Source of the DNA: Delphinus delphis
Lineage: Eukaryota > Chordata > Mammalia > Artiodactyla > Delphinidae
Length of the DNA stretch: 64,000 bases
Reading direction: 5' to 3'
Assembly: GCF_949987515.2 (NCBI RefSeq)
Contig: NC_082687.1
Coordinates: forward strand, 123,423,838-123,487,837
Positions 1-12,364 of the stretch are shown piece after piece. Each line of letters starts with the position of its first letter. Positions within the stretch are counted from its first letter, which is position 1. The position numbers and the translations under genes were made by a program. Under the pieces are notes generated by a model. It was not told the origin of the DNA, made no database searches, and saw only the letters and a program-made list of their open reading frames with translations.

Positions 1-1385
1 TGATCTAAAAACAAACCAAGAAAAGATTATTTTAAACTTCTCCACCTATCTTAATACTATCTTAAACTCCCCACAATCAGAGATATTGGAGCTAAAAGTA
101 TGTGAAGACTACTAGTATTATTCTTTTCCCTGTCATATGTTATGTTGGCTTGGAAACTGGAACAAGCTAGCACCGATCGGTCACTGCATCAAGCTCTGAG
201 AAATGAGAAGGCAGAGGTGGGGGGAAATATGCCCAAAGAACTATAGCTCTGTCTCTGTGCCTTATTTCTTGCTGCTTCCCCAGTGGTCATTCTTTCCTAG
301 GAACTACAGGTATCTGCTTTGCAAATATACTCAATTCTGCTCCAGGGGTTACCACCGTGATAACTTTCGTTACAGATCCAAAAAACAAGCCTGAATGTGT
401 TTTTGCTTTTATTACAATGGAGATTCCCATTTAATAAGTTAGAATTCTCCATTCTGACAAAAGAGCAATTTGAAGAATAAACGTATCTATGTAATTAAAG
501 TCCAAATATGAGCCCATTTAAAAATGTGTTTGTTTAATTTACAAATATCTCTACATGGAACTAAATTACTTAGTATATAATATCTTTATTTTCAGCTTTC
601 CATAGAATTTAGGCATTTTCCATGAATGAGCTTTATGAATGAAGTCATCTGTACAATGTCACTTTCTTATGGGACTCCAAAAGTAATAAGGGAAAATAGA
701 GTCAGTAATATTCTAAACATTCATTCACTTAATAAATGTTTATTGTTGGTATTTTTCTAGACTGTAGAAATACAGTAGTATAGAACCAAATCTTTGCCCC
801 CGTGGAAGTTACACTCTGGTTGGGATAGATATGTAGTAATAATTTTTTAAAAGATTAAGTTAAATATATTCAATGTATGTTACTCTGGAGATAATAGGAC
901 TCAGTGGGAAGTTGAAATTTTAATATTTTAAGGACGGGAGGGAGCCAGCCTGCATGTAATATGTCTGTCCAATAGTGAGTCTCCCTAGCTCCAGCAGTTC
1001 CAGCTTGCCTCTGTTCTGATCGACTGAAGGCCATGAAGTAACAGCTGTTAAATACTTTGGATATCATTCTTAAGTGGCCATCTATTGTTTTCACAGAAAC
1101 CACCCCCACTCTTTTTTTTTCTGGGACCATCTGCCTTTCTTTCTGAATCCTAAATCCATCTTTCTGAGTCCAAAAATGATGGACCCAGGATTAAGCTTCA
1201 GCCAAAACCTGGCCAATCATAGACCTTCCTAGGTTTCAAACCATAGATCTAAGGAAAGGTTCTCAGTGTCCTTCTATGGGCGAAATGGTGATGTGTAGAG
1301 CACAACTTCTGCCAGTTGCATATCATATATACATATGAATCTTCCTTTTTTGTGTGCCTGATTAAAGCTGAATTTATGTCACTTA
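1..1385. other. Unassigned AT-rich sequence
   Basis: I see no gene. Open frames here are short, lack homology I recognise and look like chance. Around 720-835 there is a faint match to an ancient mammalian repeat type (a stretch about a rising-length 'tttattg' block followed by 'agttacactctgg'), too weak to name. Confidence 0.6.
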
Positions 1386-1396
1386 TAAAAAATAAT

Positions 1397-1770
1397 TAAA
1401 AAAAAAATTTTTTTAATTTATTTTTTGGCTGCATTGGGTCTTCGTTCCTGCATGCAGGCTCTCTCTAGTTGTGGCGAGCGGGGGCTACTCTTAGCTGTGG
1501 TGCATGGGCTTCTCATTGCGTTGGCTTCTCTTATTGTGGAGCATGGGCTCTAGGTTCACGGGCTTCAGTAGTTGCAGCACACGGGCTCAGTAGTTGCAGC
1601 ACTGGGGCTCAGTAGTTGTGGCTCGTGGGCTATAGAGTGCAGGCTCAGTAGTTGTGGCACATGGGCTTAGTTGCTCTACGGCATGTGGGATCTTCCTGGG
1701 CCAGGGATCAAACCCATGTCCCCTGCATTGGCAGGTGGATTCTTAACCACCGCGCCACCAGGGAAGTCCC
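1397..1770 (-). mobile_element. CHR-type tRNA-derived SINE (longer CHR-1-like form)
   Basis: Reverse-oriented SINE: it starts on the + strand with A/T-rich tail sequence and ends with the complement of the tRNA-like head (gggaagtccc). The B-box complement lies near 1708-1720. It is flanked by the 11-bp target-site duplication taaaaaataat at 1386-1396 and 1771-1781, which fixes the ends. It is longer (about 370 bp) and more diverged than the copies at 53687 and 55551, with repeated 'ctcagtagttg' units in its body, so it is probably an older subfamily. Such SINEs are non-autonomous and are mobilised by L1. Confidence 0.93.
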
Positions 1771-1899
1771 TAAAAAATAATCTTAAATAACACAATCAAT
1801 TATGTACTAGACACTGTGGTATTATCTATAAACACTGTTAGTATTTCTCAAGATTAAGCCAAAGAAATTTGATTTAATTACAAATCTAAATCAGAGAGC

Positions 1900-2055
1900 A
1901 CTATCACATTAACCATCTCATTTAATCTTTACAAAACTCACCATGTGGCTTACTTCAACTGGGTGACTTCCCAATTTCATACAGACAGTTAAGTTGCAGA
2001 ATCATGATTAAAACTGAGATTCCGAAGCTAATCATCAAAGCTATACTATTAATGA
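1900..2055 (-). repeat. MIR remnant
   Basis: The antisense MIR word order is visible: 'catctcatttaatctttacaaaactcacc', then a decayed core, then 'agttaagttgcagaatcatgattaaaactgagattcc', matching the reverse complement of the tRNA-derived end. No target duplication is visible, as expected for a very old element. Confidence 0.6.
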
Positions 2056-2459
2056 TTTCTAGGTTGCCAGAATTTGGAAGAAAATTTATTGTTCACTTAC
2101 TTTTAAAAATTCTATAAATATTTATGGAAAAGTCAAAGATGAGGAAGGAACAATAATAAAAATAAAATGCTGTGATATTTCAGAGAAAGTAGAATTTGGC
2201 AGTTGGACAACTCCATAAATATTGCAGGCAAAAAGGAACTGAGGACTATATTATACATGGTTTTTTTTTGCCCTTATTATAGTCTGTGTGACTCTTCCCC
2301 CTTCGCTCTAATGAGACTTCAATTTTTTAATCTTAATACAAATGTAACAGAGAATTTTTCCCAAAGTTAACTTCCAGCCCCATATAAAATTTGACTAGCA
2401 TTAATAATTATACAAGCTTTAGAAAGTGACAGGTAATTAAAAACATTGTCAACTTTATT

Positions 2460-2640
2460 ATATAATTCTATTCTCCTAGCTCAGTAATATGGACAGGAGT
2501 TTTCTCAACTTATAGAAAACAAAGAGATTAGTGTCCGTATGTTTAAAAAAATGATTACTCAAAGCAATTTAGCTAACAAGTGACAGAATCAGAACCATAA
2601 TCCAAATAGTCTAACCCTTACTTTTATAATCTCTCTACCT
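2460..2640 (-). repeat. Faint MIR remnant
   Basis: The stretch around 2560-2620 (tagctaacaagtgacagaatc ... ccaaatagtctaaccc) follows the antisense MIR pattern of lost-identity 'agctagtaagtggcagagcc'. It is degenerate and the ends are guesses. Confidence 0.4.
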
Positions 2641-2659
2641 AAAGTTATGCAAATGTATT

Positions 2660-3745
2660 ACATTTAAGAGTATTATGGATTGCTGATCATTCTTTGGTTT
2701 TGTTTTATTTATTTTTTAAAAATCTGCTATCTGTTATTTGGTCACTGCTTCAGGAATTAGCTTTGAGCATTAGGAATAGAAAAAATTACTTAAATGTCTG
2801 TTGTTTCAAGGAACGGAAACGAAGACCAGCCGAAACATGGAATTTACTGATTGAAAAGACAATGGGATGTTCACAGGAAAAGTCACATGTATGACTTTTG
2901 GAGGATTTAATATGTCAAGATGTGAGGTGGCAACTGTCTGTATCTGTTCCAGAAAGAAACACAATCCATTTTCTATCAATACTTGAGTCTTCAGTCTGGG
3001 GATGTGATGTCTCTACTGATGCATGGTCTGTGTTTTTCCTTAACTTTACTTAGGTTTATTGTGGTGCTATTTCAAGCCTTGACTCTCAATGAAATTTCAG
3101 CTCCAGAGCCTACCACTATATATGTTTCTGAGTTGATTTTTTTTTTTTTTTTAAAGATCAGACTGCTCCTGAGCCAGCCAATTTGTTCACTCTGTTAGGG
3201 TTAACTGTATACTCTGATCTAATTTGTTATGGCCAAAAGGATGGGTCCAATAATATAAACATGGGTGTCCCAGCATATCTTTTACAAATAATTTGCCTTT
3301 TCAGAGACACTTATGTGAAGCATTTGAAATTTTGTTAGTTGAGAAAATTTTACCTTAGAACTTTATTTTCCCTAAGAAGATATGTTATCCACATACCTGT
3401 CTGTACCCCTCTCTTCACTTTTGCCTCAGTAGACACTTTCAGTGCTTCCAGATGAAGGGGCTCAGAAAACGTTTGGTAAACATGTTCTTCTGGATAAGGT
3501 CAAACTATTTTGCACCTAAGGAATTTCTAATAAAATCAATAGCCAGAATGAGATTTTATAGAAGCAAAAGCAAAAACATGTGAACCATGACTGACCAAAC
3601 TATGTGAGGTGTGACTGACAAAAACATTAGTCAGGATTTCTTAAGAGCAAATGAGCTAAGTCTGGGCAAAACTACTATGATTATAGCAAATATGAAAGTA
3701 TGAATCATTCAGAGGTGACTAGCAACTTTTGATTATCATGAATTT
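2660..3745. other. Unassigned sequence
   Basis: No gene or repeat recognised. A 15-bp T run lies at about 3138-3152. The small open frames at 2694-2894 and 2983-3198 have no codon pattern or domain I can support. Confidence 0.55.
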
Positions 3746-4018
3746 AATTTTCTTAACATTTCGTCTAGAAATAATAGGCTTATATATACATTGCAAAATA
3801 GTTCAAAGAATCCCTGCTTATACTTTACACAGAGATTCTCCAAATGTGAACAATTTACCACATAAAAAACATACAGTCCGTGAAACTTTCTGAACCATTT
3901 CAAAATAAATGACAGACATGACTCCTTCTGCTCCTAAATAATTTCCTAGAAACAAGGACTCTCTTGCATAACCAAAGTACAATTATAAAACTCAGAAAGA
4001 TACCACTGACATAATAAA

Positions 4019-4060
4019 ATTACCTAAAAATAATTACCTAAAACTATTACCTAAAAATAA
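4019..4060. repeat. Short tandem array, 13-14 bp unit x3
   Basis: Three copies of a unit beginning attacctaaaa start at 4019, 4033 and 4046. They lie inside the old L1 3' UTR and so arose after its insertion. Confidence 0.85.
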
Positions 4061-4415
4061 AATCTGTAGATTTTATTCAAATTTTGACAATTTCTCCACT
4101 AATGTCCTTTACCTGATCAAGGATTCAATCCAATCACATGTTGCATTTAACTATGATGCTGTTAAATATCCTTTAATTTGGAACAGGTCTTTATTTTGTC
4201 TTTCATGACCTTGACTCTTATGAGGAATATAGAGTGTCTCTCAGTTTAGTTTTGTCTTGTATTTCCTCATGGGTATATTCATATTTTGTATTTTGATGGA
4301 GTATCACAGAAGTGATTTTTGTATTCTTCTCAGTAAATCTTATAGAAAACATGATGTTGATTTGTCCCATTACTAATTATAATACAATGATCACTTGGTG
4401 TTGATGGTATCTACG

Positions 4416-4469
4416 AGATTTCTCCACCATAAAGTTACTGCAAGATTTCTCTACTATAAAGTTACTGTA
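4416..4469. repeat. 27-bp tandem duplication
   Basis: Two 27-bp copies (4416-4442 and 4443-4469) both read agatttct...ataaagttactg and differ at only a few sites. The old L1 3' UTR normally has this motif once, so this is a local duplication. Confidence 0.85.
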
Positions 4470-4527
4470 TTTTCTTTGTACTCAATTAGTATATTGAGAG
4501 GAGATATCAATACTTTGTGACTACATT

Positions 4528-4741
4528 TAACCCTTGAACAGTGCACAGTCAAAAATCTATGTATAAGTTATAACTGGCCCTTCATATCTGAAATTTCTCC
4601 ATATCTGAAGTTCTGCATCCTCAGATTCAACCAACCATGGATTGGATCATGTACTACCATAGTATTTACTATTGAAAAAAGTCTGCATGTAAGTGGACCC
4701 ATGCAGTTCCAATCCATGTTATTCTAGGGTCAACTGTATAT
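4528..4741. mobile_element. Pogo/Tigger-type MITE (Tigger2/MER2-like)
   Basis: The two ends are inverted: the left end reads 'acccttgaacagtgcac' and the right end 'tctagggtcaactgta', and the element lies at TA. Internal words such as 'ggcccttcatatctg' and 'cagattcaaccaaccatgg' are typical of MER2/Tigger2 non-autonomous copies. It sits inside the old L1 3' UTR, so it is younger than that L1. The exact subfamily is uncertain. Confidence 0.7.
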
Positions 4742-4939
4742 AGGTTTCTCATCATGCTTTCATCTCCTAATATTACCAGTAGTGGTGATGCTGATTTTAT
4801 TAGTCAGTGTGCTTCAAATATTCTGGACTAGTCCTAAATCTAGAGCAGAATGAATGTTTCCCAATTTAAAATAATCAATCAAGAATTTTTTTCTAAGCAA
4901 TTCGCCATTCTACTTTCTTAGCGATATACACCGCTCTAG

Positions 4940-6015
4940 TAATAGCAAGAATGTTTTCAGGGAAGGGATCATTCCTAGCCTATTCAGTAATCTAAAAGAT
5001 CAATGCAGTTGGCACTTTCTTTAAACTTCATTTTATAATTTTTTTCTTTGTTTTGGTTTAGTTGTGGGGTTTGTTTGTTTGTTTGTTTTCCCCCTACTGT
5101 TCTTTTTCTCCAAGTAGCAATTCAGCTGCAAGATTTTACCCATTTGTTCAACAATGTCACACCGAGCAATGCTACAATCACAAATTCTGAATATAACAGA
5201 AACTTATTTAATTTGACTAATCATTTTCCCCTGTAAAACATTATGTCTTTTGCCTTTATGGGCCCCATCCTTGCTTTTGGTCTGAGATCATCTTTACACG
5301 GACTCCTTTTCCCCATCTATATCTATACAGAAGCAAATGTTTTACACAAACTTCCTGAATTATTGTTTGATGTTAACCTGAAATTCTCATTCTCTGCAGC
5401 ATAATTCATCTGTGTAGAATCAGGTTTTCCCTGATTCAATATTAGTAAACTCTTAATCTCATTGTGGCTTTGAGTCTTTATATTTCTTTTATCAGTAATA
5501 CAGCAGAATCTGCAAAGATAAATATAATGATGTTTTAAAGCCAAGATATGGAAACATTTATTTAATGAAAAAAGATTGCCCTAATCTGAGAATAACAGTG
5601 ATGATTTAAGAAGATGTGGACTATTTTATGCATTGGTGTCACATCCCCTAAGCCTATCTCTAGGGTACCACAACCTCTGTTTATAAAGCTTAGCTACAGG
5701 ATATTCAAAATATTTGCCAACCTGCTTGGGTCAGCATATTCCAGGGTTATCTAGTCTTAGGGTAGCATAACCAGGTGGTGTATCAATCTTGACAGAGCTC
5801 TGAAGGGGACAATACATACAGAACATTCACAGTGGGGTTAAACAAGTAAGGACTTAGAGATAATTGCATTGGAAATTTTAAATATACTCATTTCTAAGTT
5901 TCACTTGAGAAATACAAAAATATGAGTGGTTTACCCTCAACCTATATAAGTAAACTGTAATTTGTTAAGGAAATAAAACATAAGCAAACTCTACTGACTT
6001 CCCTTTGTGTTCTTT
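4940..6015. other. Unassigned sequence
   Basis: No gene seen. A short (TTTG)n run lies at about 5069-5090. The open frames at 5048-5236 and 5323-5544 are AT-driven and unsupported. Confidence 0.55.
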
Positions 6016-6426
6016 ATACATGTATACCTTGTTTCATTGCACTTTGCTTTAGTGTGCTTTGCAGATATCGTGTTGTTTACTAATTGAAGGTTTGTGGTAA
6101 CCCTCTGTCAAACAGTCTATTTGGCATCATTTTTTCAAAGGCATTTGCTCACTTTGTGTCTCTGTGTCACATTTTGATGATTCTTGCAATATTTCAAATT
6201 TTTTCATTATTATTTATTATAGTGATCGGTGATCGGTGATCTTTGATGTTACAGTTGTAATTGTTTTGGGACACCATGGACCACACCCATACAAGATAGT
6301 GAACTTGATTTATAAATGAGTGTGTTCTGACTGCTCCACCTACTGGCCATTCTCCCATCTCTCTCCTCTCCTTCGGCCTCCCTAAAACACAACAGCATTG
6401 AAATTAGACTAGTGAATAACCCTACA

Positions 6427-8190
6427 ATGACCTTTAAATGTTCAAGTGAAAGGAAGAGTTGCATGTCTCTCACTTTAAATGAAAAGCTAGAAATGATTAA
6501 GCTTAGTGAGAAAAGCATGTCGAAAGGTGAGACAGACTGAAAGCTATCTATGCCTCTTGTGCCAAACACCCACATTGTAAATGCAAAGGCAAAGTTCTTC
6601 AAGGAAATTAAAAGTGCTACTCCAGTGAATACACGAATAAGAAAGCAAAACAGACTTATTGTTGATATAAAGTTTTTAATGGTCTGGATAGAAGATCAAA
6701 CCAGCCACAAATTTCCCTTAAGCCAAAGGCTAATCCAGAGCAAGGCCATAACTCTCTTCAATTCTATGAAGGCTGAGAGAGGTGAAGAAACTGCAGAAGA
6801 AAAGTTTGAAGCTAGCAGAGGTTAGTTCATGAAGTTTAAGTAAAGAAGCTGTCTCCATAACATCGAAGTGCAAGGTGAAGCAGCAAGTGCTGATGCAGAA
6901 GCTGCAGCAAGTTATCTAGAAGATCTAGCCAAGACAGTTAATGAATGTAGCTACAGTAAATGGCAGATTTCAAGATAGATGAAATAGCCTCATATTGGAA
7001 AAAGATGCCATCCAGGACTTTCATAGCTAGAGAGGAGAAGTCAATGCCTGGCTTCAAAGAGTCAAAGGACAGGATGACTCTTTTATTAGAGGCTAATGCA
7101 ACTGGTGACTTTAAGTTGAAGCCAGTGGTCATTTACCATTACTGATATCCAAAATCTACTAATTTACTCTTAAATATGCTAAATCTGCTAATTCTTCTCT
7201 GCCCATGCTCTATAAATGGAACAAGGAAGCCTGGATGATAGCACATCTGTTTTTAGCATGGTTTACTGAATATTTAAAGCCTACTGTTAGGAGCTACTGC
7301 TCAGACAAAAAAGGTTCCTTTCAAAATATTACTGCTCACTGACAATGCACATGGTCACCCAAGAGCTCTGATGGAGATGTACAGTATTAATGTTGTTTTT
7401 ATGCCTGCTAACAGAACATCCATTCTGCAGCCCATGAATCAAGGAGTCATTTAGATTCTCAGGTCTTATTATTTAAGAAATATATTTCATGAGGCTATAG
7501 CTGCCATAGATAGTGATTCCTCTGATGAATCTAGGCAAAGTCAATTGAAAACCTTCTGGAAAGGATTCACCATTATAGATGCCACTAAGAACATTTGCGA
7601 TTCATGGGACAAGGTCAAAATGTCAACATTAACAGGAGTTTGGAAGAATTTCAATCCAAACCTCATCCATGGATCACCTTGAGGGGTTCAAGACTTCACT
7701 GGAGGAAGTAACTTCAGCTGTGATGAGAATAACTAGAGAACTAAAATTAGAAGTGGAGACAAGATGTGACTGAATTGCTGCAATCTCATGACGAGTTGCT
7801 TCTTATGGATGAGCAAAGAAACCAGTTTCTTGAGATGGAATCTACTTCTGTTGAAGATGCTGTGAAGATTGTTGAAATGACAACAAATGATTTAGAATAT
7901 TATGTAAACTTAGCTGATAAAGCATTGTCATGTTTTGAGAGGATTGACTCCAATTTAGAAAGAAGTTCTACTGTGGGTAAAATGCTATCAAACAAGCATT
8001 GCATGCAAAGGAGAGTCAATTGATGTGTCAGACTTCACTGTTGTCCTATTTTTTAAAAATTGCCACAGTCATTCCTTCAGCAACCACCACTCTGATCAAT
8101 CAGCAGCCATCAACATGGGGGCAAGGCCCTCCACCAGCAAAACGATTAGGACTTGTTGAAGGCTCAGATATGCTTAGCATTTTTTAGCAA
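6427..8190 (+). pseudogene. Tigger1 (pogo/CENP-B-like) transposase pseudogene
   Basis: The likely original ATG is at 6427-6429. The frame runs 37 codons through the DNA-binding region and hits TGA at 6538-6540. Further pieces lie in different frames: 6550-6825, 6960-7145 (with FKIDEIA, the first catalytic Asp region, Asp at 6978-6980), the second catalytic block LTDNAHGHP with Asp at 7341-7343, and the C-terminal pieces 7766-8023 and 7999-8187. Several frameshifts and stops separate them, so no active enzyme can be made. This family is related to host CENP-B and POGK-type proteins, but nothing here suggests domestication. Confidence 0.92.
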
Positions 8191-8321
8191 TAAGTTACTT
8201 AAAAATTAAGGTATGTACATTTTTAGACATAATGCTATTGCACACTGAGTATAGTGTACAGCATAGTATAAACATAACTTTTATATGCACTGGGAAACAA
8301 AAACATTTGTGTGACTCTTTT

Positions 8322-8533
8322 TTTTTTTTTTTTTTTTTGCGGCACGCAGGCCTCTCACTGTTGTGGCCTCTCCCGTTGCAGAACACAGGCTCTGGACGCG
8401 CAGGCTCAGCGGCCATGGCTCGCGGGTCCAGCCACTCCGCGGCATGTGGGATCTTCCCGGACCGGGGCACGAACCCGTGTCCCCTACATCGGCAGGCGGA
8501 CTCTCAACCACAGCGCCACCCGGGAAGCCCTGC
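8322..8533 (-). mobile_element. CHR-type SINE inserted in Tigger1
   Basis: It is a reverse-oriented SINE with its poly-T first (8319-8338), then 'gcggcacgcaggcctctcac', and ends 'gccacccgggaagccc'. The B-box complement 'gaacccgtgtccc' is near 8471-8483. The target duplication gtgactctttt is present at 8311-8321 and 8534-8544, and the Tigger1 sequence continues uninterrupted across it. This dates the SINE after the transposon. Confidence 0.96.
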
Positions 8534-8634
8534 GTGACTCTTTTAATTGTGGTAATCTGGAACTGAACCTGCAATATCTGCAAGGTATGCCTATATTAGT
8601 GGACAGGAATTAAAGCAAAACAAAAAAAACACCC

Positions 8635-8978
8635 AAAGCTATGTATCTCATAGATACAGAGAACAGATTAGTAGTTGCCAGAGGTGGGAGAGTGGGGATT
8701 GGGCTAAATGGGTAAAAGTAGTTAAAAGGTACAAATTTCCAGTTATAAAATAAGTAAGTCGTAGGGAAGTAATGTACAGCATGGTTACTGCAGTTAATAG
8801 TACTGGATTATGTATCTGAAAGTTCTTAGGAGAGGAGATCTTCAAAGTTCTCATTACAAGGGAAAAAAATCTGGAACTATGTATCGTGACAGATATGAAC
8901 TAGACTTTTTATAGTATGTTTACACCTGAACTTAATATAATGTTATATGTTAATTATACCTCAATTTAAAAAAAAACT
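8635..8978 (+). mobile_element. L1 3' UTR fragment
   Basis: Recognised in order: 'gattagtagttgccagagg', 'aatgtacagcatggttac', 'agttaatagtactggatt', 'tctcattacaagg', 'acctgaacttaatataatg', 'ttaattatacctcaattt', then an A run at 8970-8979. This is the 3' end of an old L1 (L1MA/L1MB type). It begins just beyond the right end of the Tigger1. Confidence 0.85.
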
Positions 8979-8984
8979 GTATCA

Positions 8985-11900
8985 AGTTGAGTATATGGTA
9001 GACTTACTAGTGTTACTTGACACAACAAAAACCTGTTATCCTTTATTTATTTACTTGATGTATTTTTGAAATCTAACTGGTCCTTTAAGTCTGGAATGAT
9101 TGGGATAAGTAATAGAGGTACTCAAGTAAAGGAGCTTCCTGAAAATTGACTATTTGTGAACCAAATGTGGAGATTTCATTGACTTAAGTCTTCAGGGTGT
9201 AATGAGAAAATTTGTGTCCTGGAAAAAGAAATAGAAATATATCAGTATCCTATCATGGAAGAATCAACAGACTTCTATTTTTCTAGTTTTACTGTATCCT
9301 GGTCGCTCTTTTAGAAAATTAAATAATAATAGTACAAACAGACTGGAAAATTCTTAACCCTGTTATCAAAATGTGGAAAATTTCATCTGCAGTCATCAAA
9401 TCTCAGACTCATAGGTGCTCAACACTCAAAGGGACATTGAAAGCCATCTTATTATTCTCCCCTCTGGTGGAGATTTGGTTGAATGTTCTGTAACCATATA
9501 TACTATTAAGTCTGTGCATTTGTGTGTCCTTTTCTCAGCACACTCTTCTAACATCGAAATCAGAGTCATGTTTTAAAGTTTCTAAACAGAGTTTTGTGTT
9601 TGTGGCATAGTGATTTTTCTCTCTGCTAATTTACAGAAACATTGTGCATCTACTTTAATAACCTTTCTTTCCAGAAGGTCATTAGGATATCTCCTTTGTC
9701 TTGGTGGGACAAACCAAAAGTTTACTAAACTCTGTCGAATAAGCTAGTATCATCACATTCTTGTGCTGCTTTTTTCTGAGTTTGCACATGTAATTCCATA
9801 AAAACCAAAGAGAAAAATCCGTCCCTAGCACTTCAGTACTCTGATTATTAACATAAGTCCACTGATGCATTTGTCTTTAAAGGAGCTCAGCACTCAAGAT
9901 GCATAATTTGAATTGGCTTTGCTTAGAAATATGGTTCAAATAGTCAAGGAAGAATAAAACCAAAATCCAGACAATGAAATTTTATCCTGGCACTGTATAT
10001 TCTAACAACTATAGACTCTGAAATGAGCTTAGATATAAAATTACACACAATGAGGAATGGCAACATATTGAATCTAAAGGAGGCCAATATCAAATTAGTA
10101 TAGTATGTATTACAAAATGTGATCATTAATAATAACTTCCTGGCTTTAGTGTCTAAAAAAACCTTTAGCAACCATGATCGACTCCCAGTCCTTTAAAATA
10201 TTTTTCAAACTGCTAAATTTGACAAGGCACTGCTCTGCTGACCATGTACAGTAAATAACCAAAAGCATGGAACGTATCATTGGAGGACCCACTGTTGATG
10301 AAATCATCGTGATTTTTATAGCCTAGCTCACTTTTACAAGCAGAAGTGCTGCAAGGGTCAAAGCCCTGTTTCATGTCATATGGCAATTGAACGAAGCTGG
10401 ACACCCACCGTGAGACACTGAGGTGGCCAGCTGGCATGGTGGCAGCTCTGCCGTATTGTTTTGCCCACCCACACAGTGTGTTTTAAACCAGTAAATAAAG
10501 AACACAACAGTAGTTTTATAAAATTACCAACTATAAACAATCAAATCATTAGATAAAAGTATTGGTAACAACAAAAACAGAGAGAGAAAGAAATTACACA
10601 TGAATCTTAAATATGCTGGAAGAATAAAACCTTTCCAAATGCAACAAACAGGCCAGAAAAAAAAAAAAAAAAACTCTTAAAGTGCTATATGAGACAATAC
10701 AGTCTTCTACGTTCAAGTTTCAGCCAAGAAACTACAGAAGAGAACTAGATGTAACTACCAGTTTTAGCCATAATATTAACATGTAATACACTGTAGGATA
10801 TCTTCAGTACCTTTCTTGGCATTCTAAAAAGTAAGCACTCTGTGAAGTAGAACAGGCTATATGTTAAGGGGTCTGACATAGAACACTTACGTCATGCTCC
10901 AATTTCAGAACCTAACACAAAAAGCTGACATCCTGATAAATGAAAACTAGTGGGTAGTTGGGATAATTTAAATAGTTCGGACATCTCTAGTTGACACTTT
11001 CACATGTTTAAAAATAAATCTAATTCTACTTGCAAAAGAACTATATTGTGTCTTCTAAATTGATTAATAGATGTATTAGTAATTGTTTTTATTCTTTGAA
11101 CAATAAAATAACTAAATTTATAAAGTTATTTTAACCAAAATAATAAACATGGGTTAAAAAAAATTGCTTTGCGTCAGATTGGGGTGGGTCAATTACTCCC
11201 ATATAGAGATTGTATATTTTCTATGAATTAAGTTTCTAGAAAATTTCACAGGTAAGAGATAATTTTTAAAATGTTGTTTTTTTCACATAAAGAACTCGGG
11301 TGCTCTGCAACTTTAAGTTCCATTTACTCTGTTGTTCAGCAACCACTGTTTACTTTTCATTTGTGGGGTATTTCGTACATATCTCTGCATGATATTTCTG
11401 GGGGTTACTTTGTAAAGTATCTGCAAATTTGTCACATGAGTTAGAAATTGTGATTCCTAGTGAATGCATGTAATCACCAAGACAAGAGATAATCAAAGAA
11501 AATATTATTTTAAAATAGGCCAGATTCTACTGCAAGAGTAAATTATTGGCTCTTTAGCCCTCTGTTTTGAGGTTTTATAGATAGCTTTAAGAGCTCAATG
11601 AGCCCTCTTCAGTCCAGCCCACCTTACTTCAGAGCTGCAAATAATCAAGTTTAGATTTTTTTTTTCAGCAACAGCAGCAACCATGCAAAATTGCAAGTTG
11701 TGAGGATTGAAGAAGGGGGAGAAAGAGGGTAGAGCAAATTTGTCTTCTATTAGCACATTTTGACTACAATTAGCATGTTAACATGATTTCCTTTTATCCA
11801 GTTACCTTCAAAGGTATTGAAATTGCCCCACCTCCCTCCAAGTGAGGCTGAGATTCTGAATTCCCACAGATACAACCTTGGAATCTGCCTTCAGCTATAG

Positions 11901-12360
11901 TTGGAGACAAAGGAGAAAGTGAAATTGACTTCTAGGTGATACGACTTGAGGAAGAAAAGAATAGGTTAAAATAGTCAATGTTTGTGGGGAAAAGCACTGT
12001 TTGCTGAGACATCATAAGTAAGAGGACAAGAAGGTGGCATCTAGCAAATTTTCCTGGGAAAAGGTTCACAGGGAACTGGAGATTTTGTGGTGTGCTACTT
12101 AAGGGGTTAAAGAAATGTTTCTTAAATATACAAATTCAGGACTGATGATCAAAAATGAAACAGAGGGACTGAAATATTGCCTGAGTATGAGACTACACAA
12201 AGCTGAGATGCAAGGTGAACTTGATACAGAAGAAAAATTTCTGGTGGTTAGCACACAAGGGTGTACTGAGCTCTACCCATCTGAGAGCAAACGTGAGGGT
12301 AGGCATGCGAGGAAGGTTTGGCCTCTGTGTAGGGTGGCCTCAGCTTGGTCATGTGGAATG
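8985..12360. other. Long unassigned stretch
   Basis: There is no gene or clear repeat in about 3.4 kb apart from A/T runs (10658-10674). One small frame on the minus strand at 10213-10437 has a good start context and is listed separately. The frame at 12115-12420 has no supporting domain. Confidence 0.5.
10213..10437 (-). other. Unrecognised 74-codon open frame with Kozak-like start
   Basis: On the minus strand the ATG is preceded by 'gccacc', an excellent vertebrate start context, and the frame runs 74 codons to a TAG-type end near 10213. The product would be neutral, Cys-containing and without a clear membrane segment. I do not recognise it. It could be a fragment of an old retrocopy or pure chance; no poly-A tail or target duplication is visible. 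Confidence 0.2.
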
Positions 12361-12364
12361 AGAG

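Larger units (their letters stand above)
3750..4935 (-). mobile_element. Old L1 3' UTR, interrupted by a MITE
   Basis: The + strand carries, in order, blocks I recognise from the antisense of an old L1M 3' region: 'caaaatagttcaaagaatccc', 'caaatgtgaacaatttaccaca', 'ataaccaaagtacaattat', 'tgtcccattactaat', 'gatcacttggt', 'ttctccaccataaagttact'. The element is split at 4528-4741 by a separate DNA-transposon MITE and resumes with 'ggtttctcatcatgctttcat' through about 4925. It carries two internal tandem duplications (see separate entries). Confidence 0.7.
6018..8596 (+). mobile_element. Tigger1 DNA transposon, nearly full length
   Basis: Both terminal inverted repeats are present: 'atgtataccttg' at the left and 'caaggtatgcctat' at the right. 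Without the inserted SINE the element is about 2.36 kb, close to the known ~2.4 kb of Tigger1, a pogo-superfamily cut-and-paste element that targets TA. The whole transposase region is still aligned end to end, including the helix-turn-helix start, DDE-domain blocks and C-terminal tail, but its frame is destroyed. A CHR SINE has inserted near the 3' end. Confidence 0.95.
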
